A DNA stretch of 52,059 nucleotides from contig PLUW01000007.1 of the NCBI GenBank assembly GCA_003162935.1, positions 1-52,059 of the forward strand, read 5' to 3'. Position 1 is the first letter of the stretch; the number at the start of each line of letters is the position of its first letter. This DNA comes from Acidobacteriaceae bacterium (lineage in GTDB: Bacteria; Acidobacteriota; Terriglobia; Terriglobales; Acidobacteriaceae). Under the pieces are notes generated by a model. That model searched no databases. It was not told where the DNA came from and saw only the letters and a program-made list of their open reading frames with translations. Positions 25,640-35,462 of this stretch are shown here, in pieces. The position numbers and the translations under genes were made by a program.

Positions 25640-28531
25640 ATGAACAAGGAATTGTACGTATCGACCACGCCCCACGAAACCAAAGTGGGGATCACGGAAG
25701 ACGATCAACTCGCAGAAATTTACCTCGAGCGGGAAAACGAATACACCTTAGCCGGCTCGATTTATAAAGGCCGGGTCACGCGCGTGCTGCCAGGCATGCA
25801 GTCGGCCTTTGTGGACATTGGATTGGAACGCGACGCCTTTCTGTACGTCTCCGATTTCATGGATCTGGAACAGCAGGATGAAGACCTGGATGAAGCGATC
25901 CCGGCCAATCGTCCGGTGACCGAGGCGCGTCCGCGCAACGGCGCGGAGGCGGGTGGCTCGGCAATAAATAATGATGAAGCGCAGCCGGGTGAATTTGGCG
26001 CCGCAGCCGGTGAAGAACTGGAAGCCTCGTCGGCGGCAGCGCCGGGCAACAGCGCCGGCGCTTCCAGCGACTTTCGCGGACGCCGGCGTCGCCGTGGACG
26101 TGGCGGAGAACGCGGTGGGCGCGGCGAGCGCCCGGCGCGCAGCGAGGTTAGAAGCGAAGTCGGCAACGACGTTCGCACCGAATCCAGCGCTGATTTTTCC
26201 AGCGAACCAGTGACTGAACCGCGCCCTGAGCCCCGCACCGACTCACGCAACGAACGCTCCAGCCGCGGCGACCGCGCAGGTCGTGACTCGCGATTCCAGC
26301 GCCCGACGCCGGCCGCGCGCACGGGCCGCGATTACGATTACGGGCCGCCTCCGGGATATCAGCCGATTGTGCTCCCCGGCGAGTCGATTTCAAAATACCA
26401 ACGCCAGGGGCTGGGCCAGAGTCAGACTCAAGGCGCGGCTGCGACGGCGGAAATTTCACCCACTGGGACGCTCCCGGTTTCCTCCTCCATCCCAGCGAAT
26501 TTCCCGGAGGATGAGCCGATCTTTGCCAGCGACGGGTCTGCCGCCGCTTCCGCCGTGGCTGCCGAGCCGCTTCACGAACATGAGCACGCGCTGCAAGCGG
26601 AAGTTCATCATCGCGACGAAGCGCATCTGAGCGCTCCGAGCCAAGCACCCGAAGTCGGGCACGAAGCGCACGAAGCAATCGAAGCGCGCAACCAGACTCG
26701 ACCGCAGGTCGAGGATTACCCGGCTCTGCGGACGCCCGAACACGATTCGTCGCACGGAACTGGCTTTGCGGCCGCTCCGAAAGTTGCCCAGGACTTTACC
26801 CAACATCCCGCTGAGCTTTCGCATGAAGTTATGCACGCGGCCGGCCACGGCGCGGTGGAAGAGCAGGAGATCGAGGAGGAAGAGGTCGACCTTGCGTCCT
26901 ATGGAGAAGAGCCGGGTGACGACGACGGTTTCGAGGAGACGGAAGAAGAGACGCACGCGCCCGGCGGAGAGCGATCGGGATCGGATGTGATGCAGCCCGC
27001 TCCTGGGGAGGTAGCCCTTGAACCGGCAGCGAATGGCGAAGCGCTTCCCGAGGCTGCTCTTGAAGCCCAAGTCGAAGCCGAAGAGCGAGAAGCCGAGGAA
27101 TTGGAACTCGAAGAGGCGCAAGCGGAGGCCGAAGCGTTGTTGGAGGCGGAAGCGATTGGCGACGGTACGGTGGATGCGAGCGCTGTAGTGCGCGGTCCAG
27201 CGCCGGAAGCCATGCTCGTGCAGCGCACCCAGCGCCGTGCACCGGAGCGTGGGCCCGATCGCGGAACCGATCGAGGCCGCGGACGCCGCGGCGGTGGACG
27301 CCGCTTCCGCAGTCGCGAGAACACGGTCGTGCCGCAGATCAGCGAACTGCTCAAGGAAGGGCAGGAAGTGCTGATCCAAATCGCGAAAGAACCGATCGCG
27401 AAAAAGGGTGCGCGCATCACCAGTCATATCGCGCTTCCCGGACGCTTTCTGGTCTTCATGCCGACCGTGAATCACACGGGCGTGTCGCGCAAGATCGCAT
27501 CGGAAGAAGAGCGGCAGCGTCTGAAGCGGATCATTCAGAGCGAGCGCGAAAATGGCGGCGGCGGTTTTATTGTGCGCACCGCGGCGGCCGGCGCATCCGA
27601 TGAGGAACTGCGTGCCGATATTCGCTTTCTCAAAAACCTGTGGACCGAGATCAAGTCTCGCTCCGACAGCAGCAAGGCTCCAGCCCTCATCTATCACGAC
27701 CTGAACGTGGTCGAGCGGGTGCTGCGCGATCAGGTGAGTTCGGATTTCTCCGCCATCTGGGTCGACACCGAGCAGGAATACGAACGCATTCTGCGCTTTG
27801 CGAATCGTTTCCAGCCCGGCCTGGTCAGGCGCGTCAAACTCTATACGAAGGAGACGCCCCTCTACGATCAGTTCGGTTTGAACGAGGAAATCAACAAGGC
27901 GCTGAAGTCGAAAGTCTGGCTGAAGAGCGGTGGCTACATCGTCATCAATCAGACTGAAGCGCTCGTCGCCATCGACGTCAACACCGGCAAGTACGTCGGC
28001 AAGACGGCGCGCCTCGAAGACACCATCGTGAAAACAAACGTGGATGCGATCAAGGAGATCGTCCGCCAGGTGCGGCTCCGCGATCTGGGCGGCATCATCA
28101 TCATCGACTTCATCGACATGGACGAGCGCCGAAACCGGCAGAAGGTGATGCAAGCGCTGGAAGAGGCGCTACGCCTGGATCGGGCGCCGTCCAAGGTGCT
28201 GCAGTTCAACGATTTCGGGCTAGTGGCGATCACGCGCAAACGCGTGAAGCAGTCGCTCGAACGCACGATTGGATCGCCGTGTCCATATTGCCAGGCCACG
28301 GGCTTCGTGAAAGCGGTCAACACAATCTGCAACGAGATCTATGTCGAGATGCGCAAGATCTCGAGTCATCTGGAACACACCGACGTGATGCTGCGCGTGA
28401 ATCCGGAGGTTGCGAAAGCGCTGAAGGCGGACAACGCGCGTCTGCTGAATGAAATGGAAGAACTTACAAAGAAAACGATCATCGTGAAATCGGATCCGGC
28501 CCTGCATCAGGAGCAATTTGATATTCACTAG
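25640..28531 (+). CDS. rng: Ribonuclease E/G with a long low-complexity insertion in the N-terminal S1 region
   Basis: NKELYVSTTPHETKVGITEDDQLAEIYLERE; catalytic core GGYIVINQTEALVAIDVNTGK, IIIIDFIDMDERRNRQKV, CPYCQATG. Confidence 0.93.
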   Translation: MNKELYVSTTPHETKVGITEDDQLAEIYLERENEYTLAGSIYKGRVTRVLPGMQSAFVDIGLERDAFLYVSDFMDLEQQDEDLDEAIPANRPVTEARPRNGAEAGGSAINNDEAQPGEFGAAAGEELEASSAAAPGNSAGASSDFRGRRRRRGRGGERGGRGERPARSEVRSEVGNDVRTESSADFSSEPVTEPRPEPRTDSRNERSSRGDRAGRDSRFQRPTPAARTGRDYDYGPPPGYQPIVLPGESISKYQRQGLGQSQTQGAAATAEISPTGTLPVSSSIPANFPEDEPIFASDGSAAASAVAAEPLHEHEHALQAEVHHRDEAHLSAPSQAPEVGHEAHEAIEARNQTRPQVEDYPALRTPEHDSSHGTGFAAAPKVAQDFTQHPAELSHEVMHAAGHGAVEEQEIEEEEVDLASYGEEPGDDDGFEETEEETHAPGGERSGSDVMQPAPGEVALEPAANGEALPEAALEAQVEAEEREAEELELEEAQAEAEALLEAEAIGDGTVDASAVVRGPAPEAMLVQRTQRRAPERGPDRGTDRGRGRRGGGRRFRSRENTVVPQISELLKEGQEVLIQIAKEPIAKKGARITSHIALPGRFLVFMPTVNHTGVSRKIASEEERQRLKRIIQSERENGGGGFIVRTAAAGASDEELRADIRFLKNLWTEIKSRSDSSKAPALIYHDLNVVERVLRDQVSSDFSAIWVDTEQEYERILRFANRFQPGLVRRVKLYTKETPLYDQFGLNEEINKALKSKVWLKSGGYIVINQTEALVAIDVNTGKYVGKTARLEDTIVKTNVDAIKEIVRQVRLRDLGGIIIIDFIDMDERRNRQKVMQALEEALRLDRAPSKVLQFNDFGLVAITRKRVKQSLERTIGSPCPYCQATGFVKAVNTICNEIYVEMRKISSHLEHTDVMLRVNPEVAKALKADNARLLNEMEELTKKTIIVKSDPALHQEQFDIH

Positions 28532-28573
28532 AAGCTAGCGTTGGCTGCAGTTCAGAATACTGGGTGCGATCGA

Positions 28574-28606
28574 AAGGGACAGGCGTGCCGCCTGTCCCTT
28601 ATTTTT
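28574..28606 (+). terminator. Rho-independent terminator downstream of RNase E/G gene
   Basis: AAGGGACAGGC-GTGCC-GCCTGTCCCTT, 11-bp perfect stem, then ATTTTT. Confidence 0.9.
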
Positions 28607-28760
28607 AGCGGAGGCTGTCGAGACCGTCCAGTCTTCGCCAAGGTGTACAAAAATGACCATTCTGCAAGGCTGAAATCCGCCATACTCCTAGGGAAACACC
28701 AAACCATGTGCAAGACCGGCCGGGCGCCGGATTTCAGATCGCTTCCAAGGAGGCAACAAG

Positions 28761-28943
28761 ATGAGGCCAAGTACTCAGGATCAGGTTGCAGGCAAGATTC
28801 ACGAAGTGAAGGGCGCAATCAAGCAGAAAGTTGGTCACGTGACAAACAACCCCGACATGGAAGGCGAGGGTACCGGCGAAAAGCTAGCAGGGAAGGTGCA
28901 AAAGAAAATCGGCCAGGTGGAAAAAGTCTTCGAAAAGCCGTGA
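28761..28943 (+). CDS. CsbD-family stress protein
   Basis: KIHEVKGAIKQKVGHVTNNPDMEGEGTGEKLAGKVQKKIGQVEKV. Confidence 0.88.
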   Translation: MRPSTQDQVAGKIHEVKGAIKQKVGHVTNNPDMEGEGTGEKLAGKVQKKIGQVEKVFEKP

Positions 28944-28992
28944 AACCCGTTGTTGTTCCGCATCGGGAACAGGCGTAACGATAGGTTGCTTC

Positions 28993-30474
28993 TTATGCCA
29001 CCGCGATAAGAGTTGCCGCCTCGGCGATGCGCTCACGCAGCTTTTCGACCGAGGCACAGAGCGGGGCACTGTTCGATTTCGTTCTCTGTGACACGCCCGC
29101 GTCCGAACCGATCCGGTCTCGTAGTTCCGCGAGATGTTTGCCCAGGTCAACGAGAACTACCAGAGAATCTGCATGCACCTTCCAGGCAGATACGGAAGTC
29201 CTCGCGCGTTTCAGTTCCTCAATCTCTGTCATGATGCGCGCGGTGACGGCGGCGGCCCGCATCAACATGCGGGTGTCGTCTGCCGACGTTCCCGTGGGTT
29301 CCAGATCAGTTGCAGCGTAGGCTTCCACCTCGGCGGGACTGAGCATCAGATTGAAACAGCGCATGGGCACGATCTGACGGAACTTGGGATCGGCGACGCG
29401 CACGAAAACGCGGATCGATTCCTCCACGCGGCGCAGCTTCGCTTCTTCGGCCGCGACCGCCTTCGGAGTAGGGATGGCGGGAGCATACTTGATAGCGAGT
29501 GCCGGAGCCGCTGCCGCGCCGCCCGCCCCGACCGTGCGAGCGGCAGCTGGGGAGGCCGAGGTAGTGCGCCGAATCGGCGGCCTGCGGTCCAGTTCCACTT
29601 TCAGCCGCGCGACGCGACGGAATTTTTCCAGAGCCAACGCATAGTCGAGTTTCAGCAGCGCATCCTGGTTCAGTGCGGCGACATGCTCCACGGTGACTTC
29701 CACCCCGTCCACGATCCCGAGGATGCTGCCGCCCAGTTGCCCAAGGCGATCGGCAAAATCCCGGATCTCTTGCGTAGCGGCCGCGAACAGTGTGTGGAAA
29801 CGATGGCCGAAGGCGACGTTGTAAGTCGCGAGCGTGGCGAGTACGCCCGGGTGATACATCGATTCGCCGAGTCCGGCTTTCAACTCCCGAATCCGCGGGA
29901 TGATGCCGGAATCCATCAGCGCATGGAAGTCCCGAAAACGATTCGCCTGTTCGAGCAAGGGGCCGAATTCACGCAGCCGCTGCCAATCGGCCTCCGAAAG
30001 CGCCGGGACGTCGGATTCCGACAGTATTTCCAACAGCGCAATTTCAAACGGCGAAGCAGGGACCGTTCCGTCAAGGCCGAAGCCGCGCTGCTCCCACTGT
30101 CCAGCGACTCGCGGATGGCGAAATAGAAAAGTGGCGACCAGGTCGGCCTTGTCGCGATTGCAGGCGGAATCGTCGCGACGACGAGCGAAGTAGCGCAGCA
30201 ACGCCTCGGCAACCTCCGGATCAAGATCGGACTGCACTCCAAGTCGCAGCATGGCTGGAGTGATCGCCATGTCCAGCACGTGGATCCAAAGATGCATTTG
30301 ACGCAGGGTCGAGCGCACGTCGGAGGTGTTGCTGAGGACTTCAGGAGCGAGTTCCGCAGGCGCCGGCAGTTGGCCGCCAAGCTGGTCGCTCAGCAGTCGC
30401 TGATAAAAACTCTGCACCGTTGCCAGCAGCGCCAGTTCCCACCGGGGATCCTCAACCAATGCCCACTCCCTCAA
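28993..30474 (-). CDS. Hypothetical protein (about 490 aa)
   Basis: Long ORF, alpha-helical; no recognised family. Confidence 0.7.
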   Translation of the reverse strand: MREWALVEDPRWELALLATVQSFYQRLLSDQLGGQLPAPAELAPEVLSNTSDVRSTLRQMHLWIHVLDMAITPAMLRLGVQSDLDPEVAEALLRYFARRRDDSACNRDKADLVATFLFRHPRVAGQWEQRGFGLDGTVPASPFEIALLEILSESDVPALSEADWQRLREFGPLLEQANRFRDFHALMDSGIIPRIRELKAGLGESMYHPGVLATLATYNVAFGHRFHTLFAAATQEIRDFADRLGQLGGSILGIVDGVEVTVEHVAALNQDALLKLDYALALEKFRRVARLKVELDRRPPIRRTTSASPAAARTVGAGGAAAAPALAIKYAPAIPTPKAVAAEEAKLRRVEESIRVFVRVADPKFRQIVPMRCFNLMLSPAEVEAYAATDLEPTGTSADDTRMLMRAAAVTARIMTEIEELKRARTSVSAWKVHADSLVVLVDLGKHLAELRDRIGSDAGVSQRTKSNSAPLCASVEKLRERIAEAATLIAVA

Positions 30475-30583
30475 GATCGCCCGTTTCCGAAACGGGACTT
30501 GTGACCCAGTAGAGCCGAAACAGAACCGCGGCGCAATTGCCTACCTGGTTACGGAGATGCAGGACTCAGTTTCCCAGTGCGGG

Positions 30584-31441
30584 CTATTGAAAGACGACGG
30601 TCTTATTGCCGTATAGAAGGATGCGGTTTTCCACGTGCCAGCGCACGGCCCGCGACAGCACGACCTTCTCGATATCGCGGCCCTTCTGTACGAGATCGTC
30701 GATCGTGTCGCGGTGGTAGATGCGGACAACGTCCTGTTCGATGATGGGGCCATCGTCGAGCACTTGTGTGACGTAGTGTGCGGTCGCGCCAATCAGCTTG
30801 ACGCCGCGCTGAAACGCCTTGTGGTAGGGCTTCGACCCAACGAACGCGGGCAAAAAAGAGTGATGGATATTGATCAGGTTCTCCGAACCCACGGTCGTAA
30901 TGAACTCGTTCGAAAGCACTTGCATGTAGCGGGCAAGTACGACGAGACTGCATTGGTGTTCGCGGACCAGCGCGAGTTGCTTCTGTTCCGCTTCGGCCTT
31001 GTTCTCTTTCGTGACCGGTACGACGAAGTAGGGGATGCGATAGAAGTCCGCGATCCGTTGATTGTCAGGATGGTTGGAAATAATCAGCGGAATTTCGCAA
31101 TGCAGTTCGCCGCTCTGGTGCCGGTAGAGCAGGTCCTGCAGGCAGTGGTCGTACTTCGAAACGAAAATGGCGATGCGCGGCCGGTCGGACGAGTGGGCGA
31201 GCCGCCAGTCCATGTGAAATTCTCGGGCGACGGGAGCAAAGCGTTCGGAGAATTCCGCTAAGTCAAAATCAAAGCCCGCAGGATCAAATTCGACCCGTGT
31301 AAGAAAGAGGTTCGATTCCTCGTCGCCGTGCTCATCGTTGAACAGGATGTTCCCGTTGTGGCGAAAGATGAAATCCGCAATCGAAGCGACAATGCCTCTG
31401 CGGTCGGGGCATGAAACAAGAAGAATGGCGGACGTGGGCAT
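30584..31441 (-). CDS. purU: Formyltetrahydrofolate deformylase
   Basis: ACT domain ILLVSCPDRRGIVASIADFIFRHNGNI; formyltransferase NIHHSFLPAFVGSKPYHKAFQRGVKLIGATAHYVT. Confidence 0.93.
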   Translation of the reverse strand: MPTSAILLVSCPDRRGIVASIADFIFRHNGNILFNDEHGDEESNLFLTRVEFDPAGFDFDLAEFSERFAPVAREFHMDWRLAHSSDRPRIAIFVSKYDHCLQDLLYRHQSGELHCEIPLIISNHPDNQRIADFYRIPYFVVPVTKENKAEAEQKQLALVREHQCSLVVLARYMQVLSNEFITTVGSENLINIHHSFLPAFVGSKPYHKAFQRGVKLIGATAHYVTQVLDDGPIIEQDVVRIYHRDTIDDLVQKGRDIEKVVLSRAVRWHVENRILLYGNKTVVFQ

Positions 31442-31507
31442 AGAAAAGTTCCGATTCAGCCGGTTAGCGTTGTGCACCCTTTATTCTCTGGTGGTATCGA
31501 ATCGAGG

Positions 31508-31924
31508 TCACATCACGTCGACTGCTGGATAGTCTTCGATATATTCCTCGCCGTTGCAGCCGTAGTAGGCGACCTTGCGGGCCATAACACCCACATCGTA
31601 GCGCACAACACCGGCTCGCCATGAAGCCTCCAGAAATTCGGGAAACGTACTTTTTCCAGCCTGGTCGATCCGCAACGCCGCGATGAGAGCCTCGCGGTTG
31701 AATGGAGGTACATCGACGGTGCCGGACGACAGTGGCGTGCCCAAAATCACAACCGGACCATCCTCGGTCAGATAAAGACTCTGGCATGCGGGCAGGTACC
31801 ACAGATTGCGTGTAACGCCCGCCCGCCGCAGAGTTTCTGCCAGGTACGGGAAGCCGCCGATTTGTGGCCGGCCTGCCATGGCTTGCTTAAGCGCCGCTTG
31901 CAGGTTTTCAATTGCTTTGCTCAT
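31508..31924 (-). CDS. DUF1398-like protein
   Basis: GGFPYLAETLRRAGVTRNLWYLPACQSLYLT ... FPEFLEASWRAGVVRYDV. Confidence 0.7.
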   Translation of the reverse strand: MSKAIENLQAALKQAMAGRPQIGGFPYLAETLRRAGVTRNLWYLPACQSLYLTEDGPVVILGTPLSSGTVDVPPFNREALIAALRIDQAGKSTFPEFLEASWRAGVVRYDVGVMARKVAYYGCNGEEYIEDYPAVDVM

Positions 31925-31986
31925 AGAGAATCTCCTGCCACGGTTTTTCTAACCATAGTGGCGAGGGGTGTACACGGGAACGGGAA

Positions 31987-33576
31987 TCATTTCTTCAGCG
32001 CCTTCGCAATCTCCCGCGCCGCGTTGGCGCCGGATCCACCGGTGAGTCCAGTGCCGGGGTGCGTTCCACTCCCGCACAAATACAGGCGTTCGATCGGCGT
32101 CCGATAGCGTGCCCAGTCAAGCAGCGGCCGCATGGTGAAGAACTGATCGAGGGCAAGTTCGCCGTGGAAGATGTGTCCGCCCGTGAGGCCGTAGGTTTCC
32201 TCGAGATCCTTGGGCGTGATGATCTGGTGGCGCAGGATGGTTTGCGGCAGATTCGGCGCGTACTGCGCGATCGTCTTTACCACGGTTTCACCGAGCGCTT
32301 TCCGCTGACTTTCCCAGTCGCTGTCTTTCAATTTGTATGGCGCGTATTGCATGTAGATCGACATCACGTGCTGCCCAGCCGGAGCGAACGCAGGATCCGA
32401 AAGCGACGGGAACGTAATTTCAATATACGGATTGCGCGAGAAGTTGCCGTACTTCGACTCGTCAAAAGCGCGTTCGAGATAATCGATCTCCGGGCTGATC
32501 AGGATGCGTCCGCGCAGCAAGTCGGTGCCGCCCCTGGTCTTGAGCGCCGTGAATTCCGGCAGCGCGGAAAGCGCAAGATTGATTTTCGCCACCGTTCCCA
32601 TCGACCGGTAATTCTTGATCTTCTGCAAGAAATCCGGTGTGAGATGCGCGGGATCGACCAGTCGCATCAGCGTGCGTTTGGGGTCGGCATTCGATACCAC
32701 GGCGCGCGCGGAAATTTCCTCGCCCGACGCGAGCACCACTCCAGTGGCAACTCCGTCCTTCACGCGAATCTCGGCAATGTCAGCGCCGGTGCGAATCTCC
32801 ACACCCGCCTGCTTTACCGCCGCAGCCATAGCCAGAGTGATGGCGCCTGCGCCGCCGGCAGGGAACTGAACGCTTCCGGCGGGTGTCGCATCGGCAGCCG
32901 CGCGCAACATCAGCACCAGCGCGGTGCCCGCCGACCACGGGCCCAGGAATGTTCCAAAGATGCCGCGGGCGGCGATGGTGGCGCGCAGCGGTTCGGTGTC
33001 GAAGAACTCGGCCACCAAATCGGCGACGGCCATCGGACCCCAGCGCAGCACGCGATACAGATCTTTCTTGCCCAGATTGCGAATCGACCGGCCCGTTTTC
33101 AGCATTCCCCAAAGATCGCCGCTGCTGGGGCTGTCAATGTTCGGAGGCGTGAGGGCAAGCGCTTCGCCGATCACTTTGCCGATCTTGCCGAGCGCCAGAC
33201 CAAAGTCCGCGTACGCGGTCGCATCTTTCTGCGACCACTGAGCGATCTCTTGCGCAGCCTTCTTGGCGTCAGAGTAGAGCACGAGCGCCCGGCCGTCCGG
33301 CAGCAGAGAAACGGTACCCACATCGGGAGTTGTCAGCTTCAGTCCGTGCCGCTCCAGTTGCATGTCGCGCACAATATCGGCGCGCAGCGGGCCCGTATTG
33401 TGCGCGAGCGTCGAGCAGCGGAAACCGGGATGTAATTCTTCCGTGATGGCCGCTCCGCCCACTTGGGCGCGCCGTTCGAGCACCAGCGGTTTGAATCCGG
33501 CTTTCGCAAGATAGAAGGCGGCGACCAGACCGTTGTGTCCGCCACCGACGATGATCACATCGCGCGTTTCGGCCAT
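31987..33576 (-). CDS. FAD-dependent oxidoreductase, phytoene-desaturase/PYROXD2-like (COG1233)
   Basis: VIIVGGGHNGLVAAFYLAKAGFKPLVLERR; C-terminal LYLCGSGTHPGTGLTGGSGANAA. Confidence 0.9.
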   Translation of the reverse strand: MAETRDVIIVGGGHNGLVAAFYLAKAGFKPLVLERRAQVGGAAITEELHPGFRCSTLAHNTGPLRADIVRDMQLERHGLKLTTPDVGTVSLLPDGRALVLYSDAKKAAQEIAQWSQKDATAYADFGLALGKIGKVIGEALALTPPNIDSPSSGDLWGMLKTGRSIRNLGKKDLYRVLRWGPMAVADLVAEFFDTEPLRATIAARGIFGTFLGPWSAGTALVLMLRAAADATPAGSVQFPAGGAGAITLAMAAAVKQAGVEIRTGADIAEIRVKDGVATGVVLASGEEISARAVVSNADPKRTLMRLVDPAHLTPDFLQKIKNYRSMGTVAKINLALSALPEFTALKTRGGTDLLRGRILISPEIDYLERAFDESKYGNFSRNPYIEITFPSLSDPAFAPAGQHVMSIYMQYAPYKLKDSDWESQRKALGETVVKTIAQYAPNLPQTILRHQIITPKDLEETYGLTGGHIFHGELALDQFFTMRPLLDWARYRTPIERLYLCGSGTHPGTGLTGGSGANAAREIAKALKK

Positions 33577-33580
33577 GTGC

Positions 33581-35182
33581 TTATGCGCCCCCGTCTTTCA
33601 GAATTTCGAGCGCCGCCAGCCGTCCCGGCGCGCCCATGATGCCCCCGCCCGGATGCGTCGCCGATCCGCACATATACAAATTCTTGATCGGCGACCGGAA
33701 TTGCGCCCATCCAGCCACCGGCCGCAGGAAAAATAACTGTTCGAGTGAAAGCTCGCCCTGGAAGATGTTGCCTTCGGTCAATCCCCAAGTACGCTCCATA
33801 TCGAGAGGCGTGACGACTTGGCGATGCAAAATGATGTCCTTGATATTCGGCGCGTATTCGGCGATGGTGTTGACCACATTGTCGCCAAACTTCTCTTTTT
33901 CCGTGTCCCAATCCAGCCCCGGCGCGAGCTTATAAGGCGCGTACTGTACGAAGCACGAGAGAATGTGTTTGCCCGGAGGCGCAAGCGACGTATCGGTGAG
34001 CGTTGGAATCACCATGTCGATGTACGGATGCGAGGACCAGTGCCCATACTTCGCCTCGTCGTATGCTTTCTCCATGTACTCGACGCTGGGCGAAATCGAC
34101 ATCGCGCCGCGAAGATGCGCGCCCACTCCCGGCATGCACTTGAAATTCGGCAGCCCGTCCAGCGCCATGTTCACCTTGCCGGAAGAGCCGCGGAACTTGT
34201 AGCGGTTCACGCCTTCCATGAATTCATCGGGCAGATGCCCGGGCTCGATCATCTTGGTAAATGTCAGCCGCGGATCCACGCTGGAAGAAATCACGTCGGC
34301 GTAAATCTCGTCGCCGTTCGCGAGCGCAACGCCAATGGCGCGTCCGTTCTTGACCATGATCTGGGCAATCGCTGCTTCGGTGCGGATCTCCGCTCCCGCC
34401 TCGCGAGCCGCGTCGCCAATCGCGTTCGAGATGGCGCCGGTGCCGCCGCGCGCGAATCCCCACGCGCGAAACGCGCCGTCGATTTCTCCCATATAGTGAT
34501 GCAGCAGAACGTAGGCGGTGCCCGGCGAGCGCACGCCGAGAAAAGTCCCGATAATGCCCGACGCCGACATCGTCGCCTTGAGCACGTCCGTCTCGAACCA
34601 CTGATCCAGAAAGTCGATCGCGCTCATGGTCATGAGTTGGACCTGGTTGTACTTGTCCTCGCCCGACATGCCCTGGAAGCGGCGTCCGATGAAGAGCAGC
34701 TTCATCAATTCTTTCGGATTCAGCGTCGCCGGGTCGGGCGGAATCATGCTGAGGATCGGCTTCACGAAGCGGCACATCGCCTGCATCGCCTTGCCGAATT
34801 CGTCGTAAGCTTCGGCGTCAACCCGCGAGTGGCGGGCGATCTCGCGATGCGTCAGGCCGTGATCGTTCACGCGCCACAAGTGATCGCCGTTGGGCATGGG
34901 AGTGAAAGTGCCATCCAGCGGCAGAATCTCCAGTCCGTGGCGGGGAAGATCGAGATCGCGAATGATCTCGGGCCGCAGCAGCGAGACCACATACGAGCAA
35001 ACCGAAAACTTGAAGCCGGGAAAAACTTCTTCCGTGCAGGCCGCTCCGCCGAGAATGTGGCGGCGCTCCAGCACCAGAACCTTCTTCCCCGCTTTCGCCA
35101 GATAGGCGGCGTTGGTGAGGCCGTTGTGGCCTCCGCCAATCACGATCACATCGTATTTCTTACCGCTCGAACCAGCAGGCAT
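33581..35182 (-). CDS. FAD-dependent oxidoreductase, PYROXD2-like paralog
   Basis: VIVIGGGHNGLTNAAYLAKAGKKVLVLERR; LYMCGSATHPGGGIMGAPGRLAA. Confidence 0.9.
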   Translation of the reverse strand: MPAGSSGKKYDVIVIGGGHNGLTNAAYLAKAGKKVLVLERRHILGGAACTEEVFPGFKFSVCSYVVSLLRPEIIRDLDLPRHGLEILPLDGTFTPMPNGDHLWRVNDHGLTHREIARHSRVDAEAYDEFGKAMQAMCRFVKPILSMIPPDPATLNPKELMKLLFIGRRFQGMSGEDKYNQVQLMTMSAIDFLDQWFETDVLKATMSASGIIGTFLGVRSPGTAYVLLHHYMGEIDGAFRAWGFARGGTGAISNAIGDAAREAGAEIRTEAAIAQIMVKNGRAIGVALANGDEIYADVISSSVDPRLTFTKMIEPGHLPDEFMEGVNRYKFRGSSGKVNMALDGLPNFKCMPGVGAHLRGAMSISPSVEYMEKAYDEAKYGHWSSHPYIDMVIPTLTDTSLAPPGKHILSCFVQYAPYKLAPGLDWDTEKEKFGDNVVNTIAEYAPNIKDIILHRQVVTPLDMERTWGLTEGNIFQGELSLEQLFFLRPVAGWAQFRSPIKNLYMCGSATHPGGGIMGAPGRLAALEILKDGGA

Positions 35183-35375
35183 AATTGGACCCAGATAAAA
35201 TTCAAACCCAGATTGACCAGGAACTCCAGCAGAAAGTGACTCGCCATTCTATCGAGAAACTATCCTTTTGTCTCTACTTACAAGTGATTGCTGACTGCGG
35301 GTCAATCTATTTCTGCGCTTGCCGGGGGAGTGGGTGGGTGCATATAATCCGGCGTCAGGGTTTCTACTAGATTCC

Positions 35376-35435
35376 CTCTGTGTTCCCCCGTGTCCTCTGT
35401 GGTCGAGAAGCTCGTCACCACGAGGACAAAGGGTT
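35376..35435. repeat. Imperfect inverted, short-period repeat element
   Basis: CCTCTGTGTTCCCCCGTGTCCTCTGTGGT ... ACCACGAGGACAAAGGGTTCCACTGGGG. Confidence 0.55.
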
Positions 35436-35462
35436 CCACTGGGGAAATCACGCGAGGTCGCT

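Noticed and set aside
26456-28153. 565-aa minus-strand ORF opposite RNase E/G
   Set aside because: Antisense to conserved catalytic domain; no recognisable family
28541-28978. 145-aa plus-strand ORF after RNase E/G
   Set aside because: Overlaps a strong terminator and the better-supported CsbD-family ORF in another frame
29134-30126. 330-aa plus-strand ORF opposite the 28993-30474 gene
   Set aside because: No domain and biased composition; the minus-strand frame is more protein-like, though neither has a known family
32059-35239. Long plus-strand ORFs (458 and 473 aa) opposite the two flavoproteins
   Set aside because: Shadow ORFs of clear FAD-oxidoreductase genes
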